Both the position numbers and the translations under genes were made by a program. Source: a virus. From it: a stretch of DNA of 62,928 nt. The stretch is from the IMG/VR virus record IMGVR_UViG_3300048004_000231, positions 1 to 62,928 of that record; one strand, written 5' to 3'. Positions 31,119 through 40,982 of this stretch are shown here, in pieces. Position 1 is the first letter of the stretch. Every line of letters starts with the position of its first letter. The notes beneath the pieces are model-generated. The model had not been told where the DNA came from and did not search any database. It worked only from the letters and a program-made list of their open reading frames with translations.

Positions 31119-33325
31119 TGTATCAGCAAACATTATATAAGGTTATAGAGCCTATTAAAATAAACAAGCTAAAGCGATTTAACAAAGCTAAGCGATGGAA
31201 GTACGGTTATGACAAAGAAGAAGATATTGTTGTTATAAGTAAAACCGGCCAAATTGGAGATGTGTATAGCATACAAAATTTAAAAATAGCATTACCTCCA
31301 CCACCAAACAAATTAGATAAGAGCAGTAATAAATGGATCAAAGCGGAATATCCTAAAGAGCTTAATAAAATAAAAACTATATTTGATTGGAAAAATTACC
31401 CGCACGAATTTCAAGAAAAATGGGAACCATATATAGATGAAGAGTTTAAAAGACGGGAAGAGGGTTATTGGTTTTATAATAAAAATAAACCTACTTATAT
31501 TACTGGTACTCACTACATGTACTTGCAGTGGAGTAAGATTGATGTTGGGGCAGCAGACTTTAGGGAGTCAAATAGATTATTCTACATTTTCTGGGAAGCC
31601 TGTAAAGCAGACACAAGATCCTACGGTATGTGCTATCTTAAGAACAGACGATCAGGATTTTCATTCATGGCATCGGGCGAAACTGTTAACTTGGCAACAA
31701 TCAGTTCAGATTCAAGATTCGGTATCTTATCAAAATCGGGGAGTGATGCTAAAAAAATGTTTACCGACAAAGTAGTACCAATATCAATTAACTACCCTTT
31801 CTTTTTTAAACCGATACAAGACGGTATGGATCGTCCAAAAACAGAGCTAGCTTACAGAGTGCCAGCTTCAAAGCTAACACGTAAATCAATACAATCTGAG
31901 CAGCGAAGAGAAGAGCTTGAAGGACTTGATACAACTATAGACTGGAAAAATACAGGTGATAACAGTTATGACGGTGAAAAACTAAAGCTGTTAGTGCATG
32001 ATGAAAGCGGAAAATGGGAAAGACCTGACAACATATTAAATAACTGGAGAGTTACAAAAACCACATTAAGGCTAGGTAGTAGAGTTATCGGTAAATGTAT
32101 GATGGGCTCAACAAGTAATGCACTAGACAAAGGCGGTGAAAATTTTAAAAAATTATATGATGGATCAGACGTCACAAAGCGAAACCGCAATGGTCAGACT
32201 AAGTCAGGATTATATTCTTTGTTCATACCTATGGAATGGAATTACGAAGGATTCATTGATTCTTATGGACACCCTGTCTTTAATACGCCTACAGAACCTA
32301 CCGAGGGACCACACAGAGACATTATAGACGTCGGTGTAATTGAACACTGGGATAATGAGGTTGACGGATTAAAAGGCGACCAGGATAGCCTAAACGAATA
32401 TTACAGACAGTTCCCGCGCACAGAGGAACATGCGTTTCGCGACGAAGCAAAAAACAGTATATTTAATCTTGCAAGGATATATGAGCAAATTGATTATAAT
32501 GAAGAAGTCGCAACTAATGTAGTAACTAAAGGAAATTTTCAATGGGAGCGTGGCATTAAAGACTCTAAAGTTATTTTTTTACCGGATAATAATGGTAGAT
32601 TTAATATAAGCTGGGTACCGCCAATAGCTTTGCAAAATAGGTGCATAATAAAAAACGGAGTGCGCTATCCAGGTAATGAGCATATGGGCGCATTTGGGTG
32701 TGATAGTTACGATATATCAGGAACAACTGATGGGCAAGGTTCTAAAGGTGCTTTACACGGATTAACAAAGTTTAGTATGGAAGAGGCACCGGCTAATACA
32801 TTTTTTTTAGAATATGTTGCCCGACCGCAAACAGCAGAAACATTTTTTGAAGACGTTTTAATGTCATTAGTGTTTTATGGGATGCCATTACTTGCTGAAA
32901 ATAATAAGCCTAGATTACTATATTATTTAAAAAGAAGAGGTTATAGAGGTTACTCAATGAATAGGCCTGATAAAGTTTGGAATAAACTATCTATATCAGA
33001 AAAAGAAGTAGGAGGTATACCAAACTCATCCGAAGATATAAAGCAAGCTCACGCGGCGGCAATTGAAACTTATATTCAATCTTATGTAGGTAATAATCAA
33101 AATGGTATAAGCAATAATATATATTTTAACAGAACTTTGAATGATTGGGCAAAGTTTGATATAAATAAACGAACAAAGTTTGATGCGGCAATAAGCTCAG
33201 GTTTAGCAATAATGGCATGCAACAGACATTTGTATTCCCCAGTTGGAAAGAAAAACAAGGCTAAACTTAATTTAAGTTTTGCAAAATATAAAAACAGCGG
33301 TTTAAGATCGCAAATAATAGATTAA
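31118..33325 (+). CDS. terL: Terminase large subunit
   Basis: The ATP-driven motor and nuclease that packages DNA into the prohead. The 735-residue protein has an adenine-binding region with YMYLQWSKIDVG, a Walker-A-like KNRRSGFSFMASGE (about 175-188) and a Walker-B-like LLVHDESGKWE (about 291-301). The RNase-H-type nuclease domain starts at about 527 with FGCDSYDISG. It is followed at once by the portal gene, the usual order. Confidence 0.88.
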   Translation: MYQQTLYKVIEPIKINKLKRFNKAKRWKYGYDKEEDIVVISKTGQIGDVYSIQNLKIALPPPPNKLDKSSNKWIKAEYPKELNKIKTIFDWKNYPHEFQEKWEPYIDEEFKRREEGYWFYNKNKPTYITGTHYMYLQWSKIDVGAADFRESNRLFYIFWEACKADTRSYGMCYLKNRRSGFSFMASGETVNLATISSDSRFGILSKSGSDAKKMFTDKVVPISINYPFFFKPIQDGMDRPKTELAYRVPASKLTRKSIQSEQRREELEGLDTTIDWKNTGDNSYDGEKLKLLVHDESGKWERPDNILNNWRVTKTTLRLGSRVIGKCMMGSTSNALDKGGENFKKLYDGSDVTKRNRNGQTKSGLYSLFIPMEWNYEGFIDSYGHPVFNTPTEPTEGPHRDIIDVGVIEHWDNEVDGLKGDQDSLNEYYRQFPRTEEHAFRDEAKNSIFNLARIYEQIDYNEEVATNVVTKGNFQWERGIKDSKVIFLPDNNGRFNISWVPPIALQNRCIIKNGVRYPGNEHMGAFGCDSYDISGTTDGQGSKGALHGLTKFSMEEAPANTFFLEYVARPQTAETFFEDVLMSLVFYGMPLLAENNKPRLLYYLKRRGYRGYSMNRPDKVWNKLSISEKEVGGIPNSSEDIKQAHAAAIETYIQSYVGNNQNGISNNIYFNRTLNDWAKFDINKRTKFDAAISSGLAIMACNRHLYSPVGKKNKAKLNLSFAKYKNSGLRSQIID

Positions 33326-33326
33326 T

Positions 33327-35750
33327 ATGGCTGAGTCAGTTGTAAAAAGTTATTTTCCAAGTCAAGTCGCAAGCGATTTAGAAAAAATAAGCCCTGAGTA
33401 TGGGCTTAAGGTCGCTAAAGCTATTGAGCATGAATGGTTTAAAAGAGACTCGGGCACTACTCGTTTTTATAATAACCAAAATCAATATCATAAATTAAGA
33501 TTATATGCTAGAGGCGAGCAGCCTGTACAAAAATATAAAGATGAGTTATCAATAAACGGTGATTTATCATATCTTAATTTAGATTGGAAACCTGTACCTA
33601 TCATACCTAAGTTTGTAGATATTGTTGTTAATGGAATAGCAGAAAGAACTTATGATATAAAAGCTTATTCACAGGATCCTTACGGCGTAGAAAAAAGAAC
33701 AAAATATATGGAGTCAATTTTGCGAGATATGAAAACGCAAGATTTAAATACTTTTGTTCAAGAAAAGTTTGATATAAACTTATTTGAAAACGACCCGTCC
33801 ACTTTGCCAACATCGGAAGAAGAGCTATCTGTGCATATGCAGCTAACATATAAACAATCTATTGAACTTGCGGAAGAGCAAGCAATTAACACAGTTCTAG
33901 AGCAAAATAAATACGAATTAATTAAAAAACAGTTTTATTATGATTTAGCTGTTTTAGGTATTGGCGCAACAAAGACTACGTTTAATACGGCTGAAGGTGT
34001 TAAAATTGAATACGTTGACCCTGCAGATATTGTTTATTCATATACTGACTCGCCTTATTTTGATGACATATATTATATAGGTGAAATTAAAACAATACCT
34101 ATTAATGAATTAAAAAGACAATTTCCTAATCTTACTAATGAAGACTTAGAAGAAATTACAAAGCAAGGTGTGCAAAATACGGATTTTTATCATCGTACAT
34201 TAAATGAAACAAATAATGTAGATGCTAACTCAGTGCAGATTTTGTATTTTAATTATAAGACTTATATGAACGAAGTCTACAAAATTAAAAGCACTGCTAC
34301 AGGAGCTGAGAAAGCTTTATTAAAAAATGATCAATTTAATCCACCTAAAGACGATAGAACTAGGTTTGAAAAAGTATCAAGGTCATTAGAAGTATTATAT
34401 GAGGGTGCTTTAATATTAGGTACTAATAAACTTCTTAAATGGGAAATGGCACAAAATATGATGCGTCCTAAAAGCGATGTTACTAAAGTTAAAATGAATT
34501 ACGCTTTAGTAGCACCTAGAATGTATAAAGGAAAAGTTGAATCATTAGTAGGCCGTATTACTGGATTTGCTGATATGATTCAATTAACGCATTTAAAGCT
34601 ACAGCAAGTAATGTCTCGTATGGTGCCAGATGGAGTATATCTTGACGCCGATGGTATTGCGGAAATAGATTTAGGCAACGGAACTAATTACAATCCACAA
34701 GAAGCACTAAATATGTTTTTTCAAACAGGATCTGTTATTGGTCGATCGTTTACATCGGAAGGTGATATGAACCCCGGTAAAGTGCCTATACAAGAAATCA
34801 CAAGCGGTAGCGGTGGAAATAAATTAGGTGTATTAATTAATACATATAATTATTACTTGCAAATGATTCGTGATGTGACCGGATTAAATGAAGCAAGAGA
34901 TGGTAGCATGCCTGACAAAAATGCTTTAGTAGGTGTACAAAAATTAGCGGCTGCAAATTCAAACACTGCAACAAGGCATATATTACAAAGCGGATTATTT
35001 TTAACCGCTGAAACCGCCGAGGCTATTTCGATGCGTATCTCTGATATACTCGAGTACTCGCCAACAGCGGAAGCATTTATACAAAGTATTGGCGCTCATA
35101 ATGTAGCGACACTAAGTGAAGTTTCGCAATTACACTTGCGTGATTTTGGAATATTTTTAGAATTAACCCCTGACGAAGAAGAAAAGCAGTTGCTTGAAAA
35201 CAATATTCAGACGGCGTTATCAGCAGGGCTTATAGATTTAGACGATGCTATCGATATTAGAGAAATACGTAATATTAAGTTAGCAAATCAGCTTTTAAAA
35301 ATAAGACGCCAAAAGAAGCAAGAACGCGACCAGCAAATCCAACAGCAAAATATCCAAGCGCAAGCGCAGGCGAATGCACAAGCACAGCAAGTTGCGGCAC
35401 AGGCTGAAGTACAGAAAAGCCAGGCGCTAACAGCACAAAAAGCGGAGCTTGAACAAATTAAAGCTCAAATAGATAGTAATAAGCTAATGCAAGAAGCGCA
35501 GCTTAAAAAAGAATTAATGCAGCTAGAGTTCGAAATGAATATGCAACTTAAAGGAATTGAAGTTGACGGACAAAAACAAGCAATTAAAGAAAAGGAAGAT
35601 CGCAAAGATGATCGTACTAAATTACAAGCAACTCAACAAAGCGAGTTAATTAATCAAAGAAAAAATAATTTACCGCCTAAAGTATTCGAATCCTCGGGTA
35701 ATGATATACTTAGCGGTGATTTTGACTTAGGTTCCTTTGAACCCAAGTAA
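33327..35750 (+). CDS. Portal protein
   Basis: The 12-fold ring through which DNA enters and leaves the capsid. At 807 residues it is large, as in podoviruses. The core has LVGRITGFADMIQLTHLKLQ and TGLNEARDGSMPDKNALVGVQ, typical of podovirus head-tail connectors. From about residue 640 it becomes a Gln/Ala/Lys coiled coil, probably a barrel crown reaching into the head. It lies between terminase and scaffold genes. Confidence 0.85.
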   Translation: MAESVVKSYFPSQVASDLEKISPEYGLKVAKAIEHEWFKRDSGTTRFYNNQNQYHKLRLYARGEQPVQKYKDELSINGDLSYLNLDWKPVPIIPKFVDIVVNGIAERTYDIKAYSQDPYGVEKRTKYMESILRDMKTQDLNTFVQEKFDINLFENDPSTLPTSEEELSVHMQLTYKQSIELAEEQAINTVLEQNKYELIKKQFYYDLAVLGIGATKTTFNTAEGVKIEYVDPADIVYSYTDSPYFDDIYYIGEIKTIPINELKRQFPNLTNEDLEEITKQGVQNTDFYHRTLNETNNVDANSVQILYFNYKTYMNEVYKIKSTATGAEKALLKNDQFNPPKDDRTRFEKVSRSLEVLYEGALILGTNKLLKWEMAQNMMRPKSDVTKVKMNYALVAPRMYKGKVESLVGRITGFADMIQLTHLKLQQVMSRMVPDGVYLDADGIAEIDLGNGTNYNPQEALNMFFQTGSVIGRSFTSEGDMNPGKVPIQEITSGSGGNKLGVLINTYNYYLQMIRDVTGLNEARDGSMPDKNALVGVQKLAAANSNTATRHILQSGLFLTAETAEAISMRISDILEYSPTAEAFIQSIGAHNVATLSEVSQLHLRDFGIFLELTPDEEEKQLLENNIQTALSAGLIDLDDAIDIREIRNIKLANQLLKIRRQKKQERDQQIQQQNIQAQAQANAQAQQVAAQAEVQKSQALTAQKAELEQIKAQIDSNKLMQEAQLKKELMQLEFEMNMQLKGIEVDGQKQAIKEKEDRKDDRTKLQATQQSELINQRKNNLPPKVFESSGNDILSGDFDLGSFEPK

Positions 35751-35783
35751 TTTATAGTGTATATAATTATATAATATTTTATC

Positions 35784-37010
35784 ATGGAAAACCAAGAAGA
35801 ACAAAATATTGCTCAGGAACAAGAAAATGTTTCTCAAGAGCAAACAGCTGATCCAATAGTAGAGGCTAAAATAGTTGAGCCCACAATAGAAGAGGATCCA
35901 AATGTAGTAAAAGTTGATTTAAGAAAAATAAACGAAGATGCCGTTCAAGAACAAAGCACAGATGCAGGCGATGATACTGTCGAACAACCCGAAAACGCGG
36001 AAAGTAGCGAAGAAGTGGTTGAAGAAGTACGGGAGTCCGAACAAAGCGATGAGCCCTCTGCAAATGATGGGGCTGAAGAAACGGTATTAGAAGAAATTAC
36101 AGAAGAAGAAATTGTAGAAGAAGCGCAAGAATTAGCTGAAAATGTTGAAGAGGCTATTCAAGAGCAACAAGATTCTGGCATTGAACTTCCTGAAAATATT
36201 CAAAAAGTTGTGGACTTCATGAACGAAACCGGAGGCACACTTGAAGATTATGTAGCATTAAATAGAGACTACGCAAATGTGGACGACATGGCACTGCTAC
36301 GCGACTATTACCAAAAAAACAAACCGCATTTAACCGCGGATGAAATTGATTTTTTAATTGAAGATAATTTTTCATACGACGAAACTCTTGATGAAGAGCG
36401 GGATATTAAGCGTAAAAAATTAAATTTTAAAGAAGAGGTTGCACAAGCAAGGCAATCTTTAGAAGGATTAAAAAATGAATATTATAAAGAAATTAAAGCG
36501 GGCTCTAGATTAAACCCTGAGCAACAAAAAGCTGTAGAGTTTTTTAACCGCTATAATAAAGAGAATGAAGAAATCACAAAAGTTTCTGATCAACAAAAAT
36601 CTATATTTCAAAAGAAGACTAATGAAGTTTTCTCTGACTCATTCAAAGGTTTTGAATATAATGTTGGTGATAAAAAATATAGATTTAATGTAAAGCAGCC
36701 AAATGAAGTTAAAAATACTCAGTCTGATATTAATAATTTTGTTCAAAAGTTTTTGGACGAAAACAATAGTATGAAAGACGCTAAAGGTTATCATAAAGCT
36801 TTATTTACTGCAATGAATACAGACAAAATTGCTCAGCACTTTTATGAACAGGGTCGTGCAGATGCTTTAAAACAAAGTATTTCTAATGCTAAGAATGTAA
36901 AAATGAACCCAAGAGGGGTTCACGAAAAAGTTACATCTTCGTCTGGACTTACAGTAAAAGCTATATCTGGCGACAGCTCTTCAAGATTAAGAGTAAAACT
37001 AAGAAAATAA
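35784..37010 (+). CDS. Scaffolding protein
   Basis: A 408-residue protein with a strikingly acidic N-terminal half (repeated EEV, EEI and EQ stretches) and a basic C-terminal helix-turn region ending RLRVKLRK. That polarity, and the place between portal and major capsid genes, are classic for phage scaffolds, which bind capsid protein through a basic C-terminus and leave before maturation. Confidence 0.8.
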   Translation: MENQEEQNIAQEQENVSQEQTADPIVEAKIVEPTIEEDPNVVKVDLRKINEDAVQEQSTDAGDDTVEQPENAESSEEVVEEVRESEQSDEPSANDGAEETVLEEITEEEIVEEAQELAENVEEAIQEQQDSGIELPENIQKVVDFMNETGGTLEDYVALNRDYANVDDMALLRDYYQKNKPHLTADEIDFLIEDNFSYDETLDEERDIKRKKLNFKEEVAQARQSLEGLKNEYYKEIKAGSRLNPEQQKAVEFFNRYNKENEEITKVSDQQKSIFQKKTNEVFSDSFKGFEYNVGDKKYRFNVKQPNEVKNTQSDINNFVQKFLDENNSMKDAKGYHKALFTAMNTDKIAQHFYEQGRADALKQSISNAKNVKMNPRGVHEKVTSSSGLTVKAISGDSSSRLRVKLRK

Positions 37011-37028
37011 CAAACTAAAATATAAAAA

Positions 37029-38471
37029 ATGAGTTTTCAAACAGGAGGAGCGTTCCCAGCGGGACTAACTCCATCACCAACAAAAACGTTGTTTGATAAG
37101 AATTATCTTTCTATCGGAGACAACGACTTTAACTTTACTAAGCAGTTTTTGCCAGAGGTATATGAAAAAGAAGTAGAGCGTTACGGAAATCGTTCTATCT
37201 CTTCTTTCTTGCGTATGGTAGGGGCTGAAATGCCTATGGCTTCTGACGAGGTTGTATGGACAGAGCAAGGGCGTTTGCATATTGCATATGACAATGCAGC
37301 ACTAGCTAGCACAACAGACGATACTGAAAAAACAATTAATATTACTGGGCACTCAATTCGTGCTAACCAAACAATTGTTGTTTCAAAAGGTACTGATTCT
37401 GTAAAAGCTTTTGTACAATCTGTATCAACAGACAGCATTGAAGCGTACCCTTTAACTTCTGCTACATGGCCTGCAAGCTTTGTTGCTGACCCGGCGCCAG
37501 CACTTAAAGTGTTTGTTTATGGTTCAGAATTTGGCAAAGGCTCAGCGGGAATGGCTGGATCAGTTGACGCTGGTTTCCAAAGATTCTCAAATAGCCCTAT
37601 TATCCTAAAAGATAAGTATTCTATTAATGGTTCTGATACTGCTCAAATTGGGTGGGTAGAAGTAACTACTGAAATGGGTACATCTGGATACTTATGGTAT
37701 TTAAAATCTGAGCACGAAACACGTTTGCGTTTTGAAGATTATCTTGAAATGTCAATGGTTGAAGCTGAAAAAGCAACTGAAACTATTAATATTCTTGATA
37801 ACTCTGGTGCAGATTCTGGCGCTAATGTAAGAGGTACCGAAGGTCTTTTCTCGGCTATTGAAAGCAGAGGTCTTGTATTCCAAGATCACGACTTTGATAA
37901 TACCAGCGGACTTTCAGGTTTAGGAGAATTTGATGAAATTCTTAAAGAGCTTGATAAGCAAGGTGCTATTGAAGAAAATATGCTTTTTGTAGGTCGTGGT
38001 ACATCTTTAGCTTTAGATAATATGCTAGCACGCGCTAATTCTTACGGAAGCGGCGGTACATCTTATGGCGTATTTGAAAACAGCGAAGATATGGCGCTTA
38101 ACTTAGGATTTTCAGGATTCCGTAGAGGTTCTTACGATTTCTACAAAACTGACTGGAAATATCTAAACGATGCCGCTACTCGTGGCCTTACTGATGACAT
38201 TGACGGTGTACTTGTACCTGCTGGTGTATCAACAGTATATGATCAAACACTAGGTAAAAATATCCAACGTCCATTCTTACACGTTCGCTACAGAGCTTCT
38301 GAAGCTGATGATCGTAGAATGAAATCTTGGATTACTGGATCTGTAGGAGGAAACTTCACGTCTGATATTGACGAAATGAATGTTCACTTCCTATCTGAAA
38401 GAGCGCTATGTGTACAAGGGGCAAACAACTTTATCTTATTTGAAGATACGGCTGCTGCTGGTGGAGCATAG
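37029..38471 (+). CDS. Major capsid protein
   Basis: A 480-residue protein of balanced composition following the scaffold gene. A long N-terminal segment (FLPEVYEKEVERYGNRSI) precedes a beta-rich body, as expected for an HK97-type fold. It is followed at once by a strong terminator at 38485-38528, which would raise its relative expression. Position and size make the call; no motif is decisive. Confidence 0.8.
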   Translation: MSFQTGGAFPAGLTPSPTKTLFDKNYLSIGDNDFNFTKQFLPEVYEKEVERYGNRSISSFLRMVGAEMPMASDEVVWTEQGRLHIAYDNAALASTTDDTEKTINITGHSIRANQTIVVSKGTDSVKAFVQSVSTDSIEAYPLTSATWPASFVADPAPALKVFVYGSEFGKGSAGMAGSVDAGFQRFSNSPIILKDKYSINGSDTAQIGWVEVTTEMGTSGYLWYLKSEHETRLRFEDYLEMSMVEAEKATETINILDNSGADSGANVRGTEGLFSAIESRGLVFQDHDFDNTSGLSGLGEFDEILKELDKQGAIEENMLFVGRGTSLALDNMLARANSYGSGGTSYGVFENSEDMALNLGFSGFRRGSYDFYKTDWKYLNDAATRGLTDDIDGVLVPAGVSTVYDQTLGKNIQRPFLHVRYRASEADDRRMKSWITGSVGGNFTSDIDEMNVHFLSERALCVQGANNFILFEDTAAAGGA

Positions 38472-38484
38472 TAACCATATTTAA

Positions 38485-38528
38485 ACTTAGGGTCGTATCT
38501 TCGGCCCTAGGTTTATTTTTATTTTTTT
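38485..38528 (+). terminator. Intrinsic terminator after capsid gene
   Basis: An 8-bp stem (ACTTAGGG with CCCTAGGT, one wobble), a 12-base loop and a T-rich run of about 16 bases. It lies 14 bases after the capsid stop and would partly separate head genes from tail genes. Confidence 0.8.
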
Positions 38529-38542
38529 AATTATATTATATC

Positions 38543-39307
38543 ATGAAAACAAAAGAAATTAGTAAACCCAAAAACTGGGAAATTAAAGACCGTGTATATT
38601 ATTTAAACGGCAATAAACAACCTATTATAAAGTCAATAGCATCAAAGCATACAGCTAAAAGAAGTTTGTTGTGGTTTGACGAAGAAAAAGGTTATCAAAG
38701 AGAATTGCGTTATGCCACTAATCAACCGTCAGTATTTGTTGATGAGCAAGACGGACCAGTTACTCTTGAACAAATAGTATTTAGAGACGGATCATTATTT
38801 GTTCCTAAATCAAAACAAAATTTACAGCTATTACTTTCTGTATATCATCCTTTAAAAAATTCTGTATATTCTGAACTAGACGAAGTTAAAAATGCAGAAC
38901 AGGATTTAGACTATTTAGAAGTTGAAATTGAAGCTTTAAATTTAGCTACTAAATTAGAGGTAGATATGCTAGAGGCTATTTTGCGTGTTGAAGTTGGTAA
39001 TAAAGTAAATCAAATGACTAGCAAAGAAGTTAAGCGTGATGTTTTATTATTTGCTCGTAGAAATCCAAGCTTATTTTTAGAATTAGCAAATGATGAAAAT
39101 GTACAAGTACGTAATTTTGGCATTAAAGCAGTTGAAGCAGGACTAATTAAATTAAGCCCCGACCAACGCTCTTTTCAATGGGCAACAAATGGCCGTAAGC
39201 TTATGGCTGTTCCATTTGATGAAAACCCTTATTCAGCTTTAGCTGCGTGGTTTAAAACAGATGATGGTATTGAAGTATACCAAAATTTAGAAAAAAGACT
39301 TAAATAA
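38543..39307 (+). CDS. Hypothetical structural-region protein
   Basis: A 254-residue protein with an N-terminal beta section (KDRVYYLNGNKQPIIKSI), a helical middle (KNAEQDLDYLEVEIEALNLA) and a C-terminal globular part. It lies between the capsid and adaptor genes; a head-completion or assembly role is possible. No family motif recognised. Confidence 0.65.
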   Translation: MKTKEISKPKNWEIKDRVYYLNGNKQPIIKSIASKHTAKRSLLWFDEEKGYQRELRYATNQPSVFVDEQDGPVTLEQIVFRDGSLFVPKSKQNLQLLLSVYHPLKNSVYSELDEVKNAEQDLDYLEVEIEALNLATKLEVDMLEAILRVEVGNKVNQMTSKEVKRDVLLFARRNPSLFLELANDENVQVRNFGIKAVEAGLIKLSPDQRSFQWATNGRKLMAVPFDENPYSALAAWFKTDDGIEVYQNLEKRLK

Positions 39308-39320
39308 GTCGCTTATAACG

Positions 39321-39347
39321 GTTAGGCCGTTGTAATTGCGGCCTAAC
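39321..39347 (+). other. Perfect 9-bp hairpin between late genes
   Basis: GTTAGGCCG and CGGCCTAAC form a perfect 9-bp stem around a 9-base loop. No T-run follows, so it is more likely an mRNA-stabilising or processing hairpin than a terminator. The next gene starts 19 bases later. Confidence 0.6.
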
Positions 39348-39365
39348 TATTATAAAAACAAAAAT

Positions 39366-40067
39366 ATGGCAGTAAGCATAGATACAGTATACCAAAGAGT
39401 GCTAGCAATATTAAATAAAGAACAAAGAGGGTATATTACTCCTCAAGAGTTTAATTTATTCGCTAACCAGGCTCAGCTTGATATATTTGAACAATACTTT
39501 TATGATTTAAATCAATTTATGCGTTTGCCTGGCAATGATAGCACATATGGAGATGTGGTTGATTTGTTAAATGAAAAAATTGATATATTTGAAAAATTTA
39601 GGCAAGACGTTACTATAGCCTCAGGCGGTATTGGCACATTACCTAATTATTATAGAATGGGGCAATTGTCTTATTTAAACAATACAGAATATATAGAGAT
39701 TGAAAAAATCAATCAAAATGAATTAAATCATTATATGAATTCAAAGCTTACACAACCCACAGTAAGCTCCCCAATATACGTGCAGACATCTTCTTCTGCA
39801 ATACAAGTTTATCCTACTACTATAACTTCAGGAGTTACGTGTAATTATATAAGTAAACCAGCAAAAGTTGAATGGCAATATCAAATGGTATTTGGCGAAG
39901 CTTTATACAATGCAACTAACTCAGTTGATTTTGAGCTACATGCATCTGACGAAACAGAGCTTGTAATGAAAATATTAGAAATGGCGGGTCTTGTTATTAA
40001 AGATCCCTCCGTATATCAAGTGGCTAATGCTGAAGAAATAGAACAATTACAACAAGAAAAATCTTAA
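39366..40067 (+). CDS. Putative head-tail adaptor (neck) protein
   Basis: A 233-residue protein starting MAVSIDTVYQRVLAILNKEQ, with an EFNLFANQAQLDIFEQYF helix and a beta-barrel-like C-terminal half. The layout suits the first neck protein that docks to the portal of short-tailed phages. The ATG at 39366 is preferred over 39336 because the earlier frame runs through the hairpin region. Confidence 0.7.
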   Translation: MAVSIDTVYQRVLAILNKEQRGYITPQEFNLFANQAQLDIFEQYFYDLNQFMRLPGNDSTYGDVVDLLNEKIDIFEKFRQDVTIASGGIGTLPNYYRMGQLSYLNNTEYIEIEKINQNELNHYMNSKLTQPTVSSPIYVQTSSSAIQVYPTTITSGVTCNYISKPAKVEWQYQMVFGEALYNATNSVDFELHASDETELVMKILEMAGLVIKDPSVYQVANAEEIEQLQQEKS

Positions 40068-40070
40068 TAA

Positions 40071-40979
40071 ATGGCTTTATTTACAGGAACTCAAAAAGAA
40101 TACTATTATGGTCCCGATAATTTATGGGGAAGCAATGATGAGAGCTATGGTAATTACCAATTTATTAATTTAAAAGATTTAATAAATAATTTTATTATTA
40201 ACTACGTAGGCGAGGATAAAATTATCAGTAAAATGAAACGCACGGATATTTCTTTTCATATGCAACGTGCTATTCAAGAATTTTCTTATGATATTTTTAA
40301 ATCAGAAAAATCGCAAGAAATTGAAATACCGCCATCGCTAATGATGTTGCTTCCGCACGATTATGTTAACTACGTTAAAATAAGCTGGCTAGACGACTCG
40401 GGCATAGAAAGACTTTTATACCCTGCTAGAAAAACCAGCAATCCTCTACCAATATTACAAGATAATCAATATGAGTATTTATTTGATCAGCAGACTGAAG
40501 AAATACTTACAGCGAACGAATCTGAAACTTGGAAAAAGTTTAAAGGAAGACAAGAAAATGCGCAAAACGATAGTAGAAATGCTAGCGACCAATTTGAATT
40601 TTCCGAGTCTTACGGAGGGCGTATCGGTATTGATCCAGAAATGGCACAATCAAATGGTACTTTTTTTATAGACCCGCTTAAGGGTAAAATATTTTTTGAT
40701 TCTAACATGGTTAATAAAGTTGTTACTTTAAAATATATAAGTGACGGCGTTGCTACAGAAGATGAAAAAATAGTACATAAATTTGCTGAGGATGCGGTGT
40801 ACAAGCATGTTGCGCACGCTGTATTATCCGCGCGACAAAACGTGCCTGAATACCAGGTAGCAAGATTTAAAAAAGAAAAGTTTGCAGCAACGCGGAAGGC
40901 TAAACTTAGATTATCTAATCTTAAGATAGAAGAGCTTACGCAAATAATGAGAAACAAAGGTAAACAAATAAAGCACTAG
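40071..40979 (+). CDS. Putative tail tube/neck protein
   Basis: A 302-residue protein with an N-terminal aromatic segment, a helical MKRTDISFHMQRAIQEFSYD region and a C-terminal basic helix (RKAKLRLSNLKIEELTQIM). It lies between the adaptor and the 1,449-residue tail protein, where short-tailed phages encode a tubular or neck component. Call is by position. Confidence 0.65.
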   Translation: MALFTGTQKEYYYGPDNLWGSNDESYGNYQFINLKDLINNFIINYVGEDKIISKMKRTDISFHMQRAIQEFSYDIFKSEKSQEIEIPPSLMMLLPHDYVNYVKISWLDDSGIERLLYPARKTSNPLPILQDNQYEYLFDQQTEEILTANESETWKKFKGRQENAQNDSRNASDQFEFSESYGGRIGIDPEMAQSNGTFFIDPLKGKIFFDSNMVNKVVTLKYISDGVATEDEKIVHKFAEDAVYKHVAHAVLSARQNVPEYQVARFKKEKFAATRKAKLRLSNLKIEELTQIMRNKGKQIKH

Positions 40980-40982
40980 AAT

